Of a stretch of 64,000 nt of DNA, positions 18,601 through 25,737 are shown in pieces (the stretch's first letter is position 1; each line of letters opens with the position of its first letter). The notes beneath the pieces were generated by a model. The model had not been told where the DNA came from, did not search any database, and saw nothing but the letters and a program-made list of their open reading frames with translations. Position numbers and translations under genes: made by a program. This stretch comes from Chitinophaga oryziterrae (GTDB taxonomy: Bacteria; Bacteroidota; Bacteroidia; Chitinophagales; Chitinophagaceae). The DNA is taken from NCBI RefSeq assembly GCF_009758125.1, contig NZ_WRXO01000016.1, positions 1 through 64,000 on the forward strand. The letters are read 5' to 3'.

Positions 18601-20118
18601 AAACTCACTGTTACAGATAATAAGGGTGCTACCGCTACAGACCAGGTAACTGTTACTGTAAAAGCTGCTACTGTTGTTACTAACCAGCCACCGGTTGCGA
18701 GTGCGGGCAGTAATATCACCATCACTTTACCAACTTCCCAGGCTACTTTAAACGGTTCCGCTACAGATGCAGACGGTACCATTGCTTCATACGCCTGGAC
18801 ACAGTCGTCGGGCCCGGTGACGTCAACGATTACTTCTGCTACTATTGCCAAACCGACCGTGAGTAAGCTGACTACAGCAGGTACTTATGTATTCAGACTG
18901 ATCGTTGCGGATGATAAAGGCGCTAAAGACACTGCACAGGTAAGTGTGATTGTAAAATCGGCTACAGCTGTCAACCAGGCTCCGGTTGCGAGTGCGGGTA
19001 GTAATATCACCATCACTTTACCAACTTCCCAGGCTACTTTAAACGGTTCCGCTACAGATGCAGACGGTACCATTGCTTCATACGCCTGGACGCAATCGTC
19101 CGGCCCGGTGACGTCAACGATTACCACTGCCACTATTGCCAAACCTACCGTGAGTAAGCTGACTACAGCAGGTACTTATGTATTCAGACTGATCGTTGCC
19201 GATGATAAGGGCGCTAAAGACACTGCGCAGGTAAGCGTTATTGTAAAAGCGGCTGTAGTTTCTACGACCAATAAGCCACCGGTAGCTAATGCCGGCACAG
19301 ATGTTACCATTACCCAGCCTCAGAACAATTCCAATGCAACCGGAATCGCTTCTGCTGACAGTGATGGCACAATAGTAAGTTACAAATGGACGCAGGTTTC
19401 AGGACCTTCTACCGCTTCCATTGTAACCCCCGCTGCGATGGCTACCGACCTGAACCAGTTAACGACCGTAGGTACATATGTGTTCCGGTTAACGGTGACA
19501 GATAATGCTGGTGCTGCATCTACAGATGATAAATCGATTATCGTAAAACCTAATCCGGCCAATGTACTGGTGGCGAATGCAGGAGCTGATCAGACGATCA
19601 ATTATCCCGGTACTAACCTGGTAACACTGGATGGCACTGCCTCTTATGCTACAGGAGGATATGTATCTGCATACTCATGGACACTGGTAAGCGGGCCTTC
19701 AGGCTCAAGCATCCTGAATCCGGCAGCACAGCAACCTGTTGTTACATTTTCGGCAGCCGGCACTTATGTGTTCCGCTTAACAGTAACCGATACTTATGGC
19801 AATACAGCCACAGATGATGTTACTATCACGGTGGGTAGTAAAACCAGTCTTATTGATGGAACAGCGACAAGTTTACAGGTTTATCCAAATCCTGCAACTA
19901 CTGTATTGCATGTAAGACTGACATTGTTACAAACAAGCAGGATTGTAATTAAGATTTATACCAGCACTGGTGTAGTAAGAGGCATTTATGATCTTGGTAC
20001 CGTATCAACAGTTTCCAAGGACATAGATGTTAGCGGCTTTACTTCCGGTATTTATATTTTGCAGATCTCTGACGGACAAACTATGAATCTGTCCAGTAAA
20101 TTTATGACGACCAATTAA
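15646..20118 (+). CDS. giant secreted esterase/beta-helix/PKD protein with type IX secretion tail
   Basis: A 1490-residue modular surface or released protein. In order: signal peptide (1-28); alpha/beta-hydrolase esterase domain (about 35-265) with Ser147 in GLSAGG and a likely His in GGTHSDNVW; two PKD-like domains (about 272-465); a Cys-containing right-handed beta-helix region (about 472-910) resembling polysaccharide lyase folds; five PKD-like domains (about 915-1400); and a type IX sorting domain starting LQVYPNPATT. The frame starts at TTG, because an in-frame TAA lies 6 nt upstream of it and no ATG precedes the signal peptide. The esterase domain is related to those at 21404 and 30463. 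Suggested role: deacylating or cleaving the polymer made by the neighbouring genes; the substrate is not known. Confidence 0.88.
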   Translation: MRNQTIARLLICACLLMCLLTPYQSRAQGDQTKITVNLATGVTTGAWLHLPDDYSTTSTSYPLIIFLHGVGEGGTDLNVVLSHGLPKIIANGAKMQFTVGGKLFKFITVSPQIPNGWASETMIQNVLNDIKSRYRIDASRIYLTGLSAGGYGTLNYVASGATYANNLAAIVPVSTAAIDASKVAGLCNVASGSIGSWFLCGDNDSFIDNQITYVADINKCGPKYPAIATTYAGGTHSDNVWDKAYDATHAYQSPNIYEWMLQYSRASAGNTIAAPVAVATASNITLPVSSTTLNGSGSTASGSTIASYAWSQVSGPSTATFNNTTAASVTVSNLIAGTYVFSLTVKNTAGTSASTQVSVVVSPAVTIAAPVVNILNTSIAIKLPVNSTTLDGSGSTVSGSTIASYTWSQVSGPSTATLSSTSTAIITASNLVAGTYVFNLTVKSAAGGTSSKQATVTVAAATTTTTPATTTTCSFCKFLIKPGTDGGAYINGATMTVQPGDTVCIQAGNYSYMQFFNFTGTAAKPIVFINCGGQVKIGNGGSYGFIFNNVKYFKVTGSGSSDKYGFSINGVTKRLNVGVAMGKGCTDYEADRMEITGSEVGMMAKVNPDCETANQYPYFAIRNVKLHDLYIHDVSGEGMYIGNTAPNGTEVTCADGTVKNVLPPRIYGLRIYNVITANTGWDGIQVASAPQDVEIHDNKVSNYGTTNMGSQQAGIILGGETNGKVYNNTVIKGTGNGIEVFGIGLCYVYNNIVSDAGWDGSTARQDAIFIDDRPTQNNYVPLQVYGFNNTVYNSGRDAIRFQNSYGTVAKGNLFYNNLLVTPGSLSTRGTLSYLSFDAGMDYLSVNNLNYSDVSTVKFADAANKNFHLALGSPAIDKGKDLSAYFKYDIDNEARPQGAGYDVGADEYSSGTVTNVAPVANAGSDLTITLPVATATLNGSGSSDPDGTIASYAWTQVSGPATATITTAIIAQPTISKLVTAGSYVFKLTVTDNKGATATDQVTVTVKAATVVTNQPPVASAGSNITITLPTSQATLNGSATDADGTIASYAWTQSSGPVTSTITSATIAKPTVSKLTTAGTYVFRLIVADDKGAKDTAQVSVIVKSATAVNQAPVASAGSNITITLPTSQATLNGSATDADGTIASYAWTQSSGPVTSTITTATIAKPTVSKLTTAGTYVFRLIVADDKGAKDTAQVSVIVKAAVVSTTNKPPVANAGTDVTITQPQNNSNATGIASADSDGTIVSYKWTQVSGPSTASIVTPAAMATDLNQLTTVGTYVFRLTVTDNAGAASTDDKSIIVKPNPANVLVANAGADQTINYPGTNLVTLDGTASYATGGYVSAYSWTLVSGPSGSSILNPAAQQPVVTFSAAGTYVFRLTVTDTYGNTATDDVTITVGSKTSLIDGTATSLQVYPNPATTVLHVRLTLLQTSRIVIKIYTSTGVVRGIYDLGTVSTVSKDIDVSGFTSGIYILQISDGQTMNLSSKFMTTN
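18691..19250 (+). repeat. near-identical 291-bp direct repeat inside the secreted protein gene
   Basis: Two consecutive copies of a PKD-like module begin at 18691 and 18982, a period of 291 bp (97 codons). They are almost identical at DNA level over most of their length, including silent positions, while neighbouring PKD modules have diverged. That indicates a recent duplication or gene conversion. Confidence 0.88.
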
Positions 20119-20131
20119 TAACCTATGCTAC

Positions 20132-20172
20132 CCGAAAGATCCGCCGGGGTTACCCGGCTGGATCACTTTCGG
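20132..20172. terminator. strong hairpin after the 1490-residue gene
   Basis: CCGAAAG pairs with CTTTCGG, ATCC with GGAT, and GCCGGG with CCCGGC around a GTTA loop, with small bulges on the right side. There is no T-run after it, so it may protect the mRNA 3' end or act with the adjacent terminator. Confidence 0.6.
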
Positions 20173-20177
20173 AATAA

Positions 20178-21380
20178 TCAGGAGGCTGTCCCCGGTAAAG
20201 GGGGCAGCCTTTTTTCTGTAACATAAGTTTGTATGGCAGAGTACCTGGTTTTTATTTTCAGGAAGTGTTTTTCATACAGTTCGTATGACAGATATGCTAC
20301 GCCGCAGGTAGTGATCAGGCCCGTAAGCGGATACAATATTTCATATACCGGTACATTCGGCGTATGACCAAATACCTTCATGAAAACCATCAGCAATAAC
20401 TGGCAAACGGGGGAATGAAAAAGGTAAATACCGTAGGAAACCTTTCCCAATACTTTGAGCAGAGGATATTCCAGGTTAAGTATACTATTAGGTGCCACCG
20501 CCATCAGCATCAGGTAGCCGAAAAGCGCTGCGTGGATAAAATGATCATAATAGTATTTACTGAGAATGGGTATTTTGATAACAGATAACATTACCAGGAC
20601 GGTAATGATCAGCATGCACCATTGTATACCCGGCTTCAGGATAGCGTCAAATAATTTGCTGTAAGATTCCTTGTTGAACAACAGGTATGCAGCAAACATT
20701 CCCATCCCGAACAATTCCAGTTTATCAAACAGCAATACATAATTAATTCCAAACAGTTGCAGTACTGTAAATTTCCCGGGAAAGAGATAAGGAAGTACCA
20801 GGCACAATGTCTTGCACAGGAAGCCTATACTCAGCATTACCAGGAACAACAGCTTTAGCCTTTTCCTGAACAATACCAGCAACAATGGCCATATCAGGTA
20901 AAATTGTTCCTCTATACAAACAGACCATGTTATTTCAAGGATCCCTTTATTATAGGGGAAAAATGCCAGCTGGATATTTACCGCAAATAGTAAGAGAAAC
21001 AGCAGGTTAGTAAGGATGGTATGACTATCACCCTGTGTCGCGATCCCCAGTTTATGCATAATAAAAGGAGAGAGGGCCGTCAGCACAATACCATAGGCAA
21101 AATACAACGGCCATATTCTCAACATTCTCCTGATATAAAAATTCTTGAAATTAATACTCCCCGTTTGCGCGTTCTCTTTCATCAGCAGATAACTGATCAG
21201 GAACCCGCTGAGTACAAAGAAAAGATTAACACCAATGCGACCGGCGTCTTCCAGTATATGACTCAATATATGCCAGGAAGATACGCCGTTTTCAACTTTG
21301 AAATACTGCATATGATGGAACACCACGAGGAAGGCCGCGAGGAATCTTATGGCATCTAAGTTTTTAAAATGTACTCTCAT
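20178..21380 (-). CDS. acyltransferase family 3 membrane protein
   Basis: A 400-residue multi-spanning protein of the OafA/YrhL acyltransferase-3 family, which moves acetyl or other acyl groups onto cell-surface sugars across the inner membrane. The N-terminal LDAIRFLAAFLVVFHHMQ carries the family's conserved Arg and His; FFVLSGFLISYLL, with the following RRMLRIWPLYF, is also typical. About ten hydrophobic segments follow. No extracellular SGNH domain is fused. It is the last gene of the minus-strand exopolysaccharide run, 23 bp after the secreted esterase. Its final codons overlap the terminator of the convergent gene. One of three such proteins in this region. Confidence 0.92.
   Translation of the reverse strand: MRVHFKNLDAIRFLAAFLVVFHHMQYFKVENGVSSWHILSHILEDAGRIGVNLFFVLSGFLISYLLMKENAQTGSINFKNFYIRRMLRIWPLYFAYGIVLTALSPFIMHKLGIATQGDSHTILTNLLFLLLFAVNIQLAFFPYNKGILEITWSVCIEEQFYLIWPLLLVLFRKRLKLLFLVMLSIGFLCKTLCLVLPYLFPGKFTVLQLFGINYVLLFDKLELFGMGMFAAYLLFNKESYSKLFDAILKPGIQWCMLIITVLVMLSVIKIPILSKYYYDHFIHAALFGYLMLMAVAPNSILNLEYPLLKVLGKVSYGIYLFHSPVCQLLLMVFMKVFGHTPNVPVYEILYPLTGLITTCGVAYLSYELYEKHFLKIKTRYSAIQTYVTEKRLPPLPGTAS
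20184..20215 (+). terminator. rho-independent terminator of the 1490-residue gene
   Basis: GGCTGTCCCC at 20184-20193 pairs with GGGGGCAGCC at 20200-20209 around a short loop, followed by six T. It works on the plus strand and lies inside the last codons of the convergent acyltransferase gene, which ends at 20178. Confidence 0.88.
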
Positions 21381-21403
21381 TCGGGGAAGTGTAAAAATTA
21401 ATA

Positions 21404-22195
21404 TTATTTTTTATACTGTAGCATCCATTCATAGATGTTCATACCATATTTCCTATACGCTGTATCATATTGTTCTTTCCAGGTGCGATGTGCAAAGCCC
21501 TCCAATATTGTCACTTTAGCCAGGTTAGGCTTGTATGTGTTGGTGCTGTCTTTGTAGCGTTCACAATTTTCCAGGAAATGCAGTTCTTCTGTACCAGCCA
21601 GATACCAGCAGGGAATATTGGCATCAGCGACCAGTTTGAACTGTGTAAGATTTTTATCGTCAATAGATGCAACTGACATCGGCACTGCTGCAGCGAAACG
21701 GGCGGAAAGGGCAGCGTTATCAGTGATCGCCATTACACTTGCCCAGCCACCTGCACTGTAGCCTGTCAGATAAATGCGGGAACGATCTATACGGTAACGT
21801 TTCTCTACATCGTCCAGCATCCGTTTGATCTCATCCGGTTTTAATCCCCAGTTCGGAGCCTGGGGAGCCACTACTATAAACTTGTATAATTTACCATCTA
21901 CCGGGTTTACGGCCTGGATTTTCTCACCATTGTTAATCCAATAGGGGATACCTTCCAATAGTAACTTTTGCAGGTTGTTACCCGATTTACTTTTCCCATG
22001 CAGGAAAATGATCAAAGGGTACTCTTTTTTTGTTTTTGTGTATTCATCAGGCAGGGCAAGCAAAGCATGAACTTTACCCCATGATGTAACGTTTACCATA
22101 ATGCTGTCCATGTGTCGTTGAGCAGATGCAGCCGAAGGGATATGCAGCCACCAGATAAAAAGCAGTATAAAAAAAGCACGAATAGTTTTCAACAT
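21404..22195 (-). CDS. secreted alpha/beta-hydrolase esterase
   Basis: A 263-residue exported esterase related to polyhydroxybutyrate-depolymerase-like and feruloyl-type hydrolases. Signal peptide about 1-25; PLIIFLHGKSKSG forms the oxyanion region; Ser147 lies in GYSAGG, and a likely catalytic His in GFAHRTW. It aligns end to end with the N-terminal domain of the 1490-residue protein (compare IYLTGYSAGG with IYLTGLSAGG, and NIYEWMLQYKK with NIYEWMLQYSR), so the two are paralogues. I start at ATG 22195, since the longer frame begins with TTG at 22204. It has no type IX tail and is probably periplasmic. It lies between two polysaccharide genes, so deacylation of the polymer during export is plausible. 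Confidence 0.88.
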   Translation of the reverse strand: MLKTIRAFFILLFIWWLHIPSAASAQRHMDSIMVNVTSWGKVHALLALPDEYTKTKKEYPLIIFLHGKSKSGNNLQKLLLEGIPYWINNGEKIQAVNPVDGKLYKFIVVAPQAPNWGLKPDEIKRMLDDVEKRYRIDRSRIYLTGYSAGGWASVMAITDNAALSARFAAAVPMSVASIDDKNLTQFKLVADANIPCWYLAGTEELHFLENCERYKDSTNTYKPNLAKVTILEGFAHRTWKEQYDTAYRKYGMNIYEWMLQYKK

Positions 22196-22217
22196 GATAA
22201 TCAATTAGTCTTTAAAA

Positions 22218-22922
22218 TTACTGGGCTATTACATCCTCCAGTCTTACCCCAATAATCTCCTCTATTTCAAGTTTGACATTACTTAAATCTCTTTCCAGTG
22301 ACAGCTTCTTGTTTCTGTCGTCGTTATAACGCTGGGAAGTGGTAGTATACGATTCGTAAGAAATACTACCGCTTGCCAGTTTGGTTTCTGCCGTCTGAAA
22401 AGCAGTGTAATCATCTTCAGTGACCTCGTTCTGTAAAGTCAGCATTTCTTTGGTCATCAGGTAATCATGGTATTTGGAGAGTACCATTGCTTTCACCTGG
22501 CGTTTTGCTACTTCCTGTTCTGCCGTAGCAATGTCCACATTTTTGCGGGCAATTTTGACATCATTGGCTTTACCTGTCAGGGAACCTAAGGGTACATTGA
22601 TACCCACGTTCCACAGCGGATAATAGATCTGGTTACGGATGTCGGTAGTGTTGGTGCTTTTGTATGTTTTCAGCGTTACTTCATTGAGGTTGGCGCTTAC
22701 TGTTACATAGTTGAGCCAGTTAGCACCTGACTTGTGCAGTTCTGATACGGTTTTGTCTTTTTCGTAATCTCTTATTTTTATGGAAGGATTACTGTATGCG
22801 AGTTGTACCAGTTTGTTCTGGATATCCTCTTGTGTAGCATCTTTGACCGGTTTAACTGTTTGTGCCTTCAGTCCTAAGGCAGCAATAATCAGCAGAGATG
22901 AGAAAATCACGTTCTTTTTCAT
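22218..22922 (-). CDS. half-size TolC-like outer-membrane efflux protein
   Basis: A 234-residue exported protein (signal peptide about 1-20). It shows the TolC/OEP pattern once only: an N-terminal helix (LVQLAYSNPSIKI), a strand region around 70-115 (WLNYVTVSANLNEVTL, then YYPLWNVGINVPLGSL), and a long coiled-coil helix pair to the end. Full TolC proteins are about 430 residues with two such repeats. No frameshift or stop is seen and the gene closes cleanly, so the short form looks genuine. It lies just after the polymerase-type gene, and no Wza-type exporter is seen nearby, so it may form the outer-membrane step of polymer export. That is inference. Confidence 0.7.
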   Translation of the reverse strand: MKKNVIFSSLLIIAALGLKAQTVKPVKDATQEDIQNKLVQLAYSNPSIKIRDYEKDKTVSELHKSGANWLNYVTVSANLNEVTLKTYKSTNTTDIRNQIYYPLWNVGINVPLGSLTGKANDVKIARKNVDIATAEQEVAKRQVKAMVLSKYHDYLMTKEMLTLQNEVTEDDYTAFQTAETKLASGSISYESYTTTSQRYNDDRNKKLSLERDLSNVKLEIEEIIGVRLEDVIAQ

Positions 22923-22955
22923 GTTGTTGTTTTTTAATCTTTTAGCAGACTTTGT

Positions 22956-24413
22956 TTATGAGGTTTGTTCGAAATTTTTAAGTTTTACGATGACGGCCAT
23001 TGTGCCATAAAAGAAAAAGGCGCCTGGCATCTGACCTATTGCCACCTGTGCATATTGTGCGATCATATAGGCAAACAGGCTGGCTACAATGCCCACATAG
23101 ATCGTTCGTATTTCTTTGGACCTGCTGGAATAATAATTGCGTACGCCTACCTGCAGCATCGTAAAGAACATGAACAACGTATATGCGAGGCCAATAGGGC
23201 CTGTTTCCAGCGCTGCACGCAGATAACCACTATCCGGAGGGAAACCTGCCAGGGGATGCCCCGGATTGTACAGTAATCCTAATACGCCACTGGTAGCTAC
23301 ACCACCGCCTAACGGATGACTATGCATATAAGGCCGGATCATTTCGCGGTTATTGTCGCGCACGGTCATCGATTCATCATCGGTTAACTGGAAGGATGTA
23401 CGTATACGGTTGACGGTACTGTTACTGTAAAAAGGGCCGAAGATCAATGCCACGAAGAACAATATAAAACCTGTCATGAAGAGCAGTGTTTTACGGTTGG
23501 TGATGGTCATTAATCCATATATACAAAGTCCGGCAGGAATGATGAAGTAAGCGGTACGGGTACCGGAATATGCCATGCCGAGTACCATGAATATAATGCC
23601 AATGATAAGCAGCCAGCGACGTTTGGGTCTTTCTTCATTCAGCGCAGCAATTATTCCATACACGATGCTGATGGCCATCAGGATCCCATAAGCGCTGGGA
23701 TCGGAGAGAAAGGAAAACTTACGGATCTCACCACCCTGGTAATAGAGCTGGTATCTGATGGGATCACTCATCACCCAGTCGTTTTCAAAACCCAGTAATC
23801 CGAACCATTGCTGGAAGCATCCGTATATTCCGGCGAGGATGGCGAGGAATAACCATAGTTTCATAAAGTCCTGTATATCTTTCTTCGTGTTAAAGACATG
23901 CAGCCCTACGAAATAGATCATGACAAAATTCAGGAATTTCCTCATAGTGAAGACCCAGCCTGCTACTGAATACATAGATGGATTGAACAGTTCTATCATC
24001 AGGAAGCCGAAATTAATAATATAGACGTAGGTGATAGGACTGTTGAAGTACTGCCATAAACGTTGTTTATGGATGGTCTTCTTGTAATAAGAGCCTATAA
24101 ATGTTACCGCAAGAAGCACATCCACCACTACACCCGTTGGTACGTCATCATTGGTGAAGCGCTTGAAGTAGAACATAAAGAAGGAGAACACCATTGTGAT
24201 AATAAATCCCAGTCGCGTATTGAACAGGGCTATCAGTGTCACCGCCATTCCTATCAGTCCTGCAATGATGATGAATCCGAAGCGGTAATCGCCAAATCCT
24301 ATTACATAACTGATAGCCACTGCCATCAGTAACATGATAGCATATGCCAGGGGGGAGTCCAGTAATTTGGCCCCCTTGAACCACTTTGTTTTATGTAAGT
24401 AAGCTATGCTCAT
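22956..24413 (-). CDS. O-antigen ligase/polymerase family membrane protein
   Basis: A 485-residue integral membrane protein with about eleven hydrophobic segments. It fits the Wzy_C/O-antigen ligase family (PF04932): a large periplasmic loop containing RIRTSFQLTDDESMTVRDNN, then HSHPLGGGVATSG and PPDSGYLRAALETGPIGL, which is the typical loop end. In this setting, beside a flippase, BY-kinase-like protein and glycosyltransferases, it is more likely the polymerase of a Wzx/Wzy pathway than a ligase. It starts 14 nt after the stop of the 34-residue peptide gene. Confidence 0.85.
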   Translation of the reverse strand: MSIAYLHKTKWFKGAKLLDSPLAYAIMLLMAVAISYVIGFGDYRFGFIIIAGLIGMAVTLIALFNTRLGFIITMVFSFFMFYFKRFTNDDVPTGVVVDVLLAVTFIGSYYKKTIHKQRLWQYFNSPITYVYIINFGFLMIELFNPSMYSVAGWVFTMRKFLNFVMIYFVGLHVFNTKKDIQDFMKLWLFLAILAGIYGCFQQWFGLLGFENDWVMSDPIRYQLYYQGGEIRKFSFLSDPSAYGILMAISIVYGIIAALNEERPKRRWLLIIGIIFMVLGMAYSGTRTAYFIIPAGLCIYGLMTITNRKTLLFMTGFILFFVALIFGPFYSNSTVNRIRTSFQLTDDESMTVRDNNREMIRPYMHSHPLGGGVATSGVLGLLYNPGHPLAGFPPDSGYLRAALETGPIGLAYTLFMFFTMLQVGVRNYYSSRSKEIRTIYVGIVASLFAYMIAQYAQVAIGQMPGAFFFYGTMAVIVKLKNFEQTS

Positions 24414-24427
24414 AATATCATCTTGTT

Positions 24428-24532
24428 TCAGTAAAACACTACTTTCAGAAAGAGGAAAATCATGGTGAGTGCGATGAATGTCAGCACGATGATTTCCAGT
24501 ATCCGGTCGTCCGAGAATCTGTTGTCTGTCAT
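24428..24532 (-). CDS. 34-residue single-span membrane peptide
   Basis: A complete small frame: ATG at 24532-24530 and TGA at 24430-24428. It starts MTDNRFSDDRILE and continues as one hydrophobic helix ending FLFLKVVFY. The start overlaps the stop of the upstream glycosyltransferase as ATGA, the classical translational coupling, and the next gene (the polymerase-type protein) starts 14 nt after its stop. The polar acidic N-terminus followed by a single span suggests an N-in inner-membrane peptide, perhaps a small partner of the polymerase or flippase. No family was recognised. The case for coding rests on the overlap, tight spacing and clean helix. Confidence 0.7.
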   Translation of the reverse strand: MTDNRFSDDRILEIIVLTFIALTMIFLFLKVVFY

Positions 24533-25737
24533 AATAATGTGTTTTGCAAATGTTTTCCCATTTCAGCTATACAATTTTCCCAGGTATGGGATAAGGCAAA
24601 TGTTATCCGTTCTTCCCTGATGCCGCTTTGCGGATCCTCCTGCAATGCAGCGGTGATCCTGCCGGTATATTCTCCGCGGTCAGCGCAGAGGTATACGTAA
24701 GGCGCAAACATCCGCATGGCGGCGGTATCTGTTGCCACAACAGGTTTACCCAGCGCCAGGTACTCATCTATTTTGCGTGGGTAATTCCCGATGGTCATGT
24801 CATTGATCACCTGCGGATTAATACATACGTCAAAACTGTTGATATAGGCCGGCAGTTGTTCCGGTGGGCGGTTACCTGTGAAATGGACATTAGCCAGCTG
24901 GTGCAATTTGCTTTTACGGAAGGACTCGTCTTCCGGTCCTACCAGAACAAGGTTCCAGGAGGGCATTTGCGCTGCAATATCCTCCAGCAGGGTAATATCC
25001 AGCCGGGTTGCCAGTAAAGCGCCTACATAGCCTATAATGGGCCTTTGTACAGCCTTTATATCTTCAGGTGTTCCCGGCACGGGTGCTTTCAGCCAATCGA
25101 AATCACAGCCCTGTCCGATATCGAAAGACCGTTCATTATGCTCCTGTGCGTATTGCGCCAGGTAAGCAGAGTTAGCTGTTACGATGGTCGCCTTCTTCAT
25201 CAGTTCGGCTTCCAGCCGGGGCCCATGTTTTTTGAAATAGGGCTGACCGGTAAGTTTGTCCCTGATATAATAGATCGTTTCCTGTACACCCTCCAGTAAC
25301 TCCGGAAAATACACCGCACGGAAAAAGTCATTATCAATGAAAAGAAGGATGTCTTTAAATCCCAGTCTTTTTGCGGCCTGGTTGATTTCTTTAGCCAGGC
25401 GTTTATTGTTGATATAATTAAAGCGGTCGAATATACCTGGGAAAGGGATCCAGTTGATGGACTCGAGAACGGTCCTGGGGTCCAGTGTCCACAAAGTATC
25501 ATTCACCGGGTTGATGTCATTGGCTTTACCATGCAGGCTGTTCAGACGGGTCTGCACCATTTCATCCTGAGGTGTGCGTAGCGCGGAGATCCTGTCGAGT
25601 GCCCGGTTCACATACAGCACGCGGTTGTGACGCGACAATTCCAGCGCCATGTTCTTACAGTTGCTGCCGATCTTTATATCCCAGGATTGCAAGCCTGCTA
25701 CTATGATATCTCTGTTCCTGATCATCGTGTTTTCCAT
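24529..25737 (-). CDS. glycosyltransferase, GT4/GT1-like (GT-B fold)
   Basis: A 402-residue cytoplasmic glycosyltransferase. The C-terminal half has the usual pattern IIGYVGALLATRLD, WNLVLVGPEDES, NVHFTGNRPPEQLPAYINSFDVCINP and then YPRKIDEYLALGKPVVAT, where the Glu of KIDEYLALG is in the place of the conserved sugar-nucleotide-binding Glu. The N-terminal half is that of teichuronic-acid-type transferases (DIIVAGLQSWD). It begins 16 bp inside the flippase gene, so translation is coupled. It probably adds one sugar to the lipid-linked repeat unit. Confidence 0.88.
   Translation of the reverse strand: MENTMIRNRDIIVAGLQSWDIKIGSNCKNMALELSRHNRVLYVNRALDRISALRTPQDEMVQTRLNSLHGKANDINPVNDTLWTLDPRTVLESINWIPFPGIFDRFNYINNKRLAKEINQAAKRLGFKDILLFIDNDFFRAVYFPELLEGVQETIYYIRDKLTGQPYFKKHGPRLEAELMKKATIVTANSAYLAQYAQEHNERSFDIGQGCDFDWLKAPVPGTPEDIKAVQRPIIGYVGALLATRLDITLLEDIAAQMPSWNLVLVGPEDESFRKSKLHQLANVHFTGNRPPEQLPAYINSFDVCINPQVINDMTIGNYPRKIDEYLALGKPVVATDTAAMRMFAPYVYLCADRGEYTGRITAALQEDPQSGIREERITFALSHTWENCIAEMGKHLQNTLL

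Noticed and set aside
18691-19250. Possible CRISPR or satellite array
   Set aside because: The repeat is 291 bp, in frame and encodes PKD-like modules.
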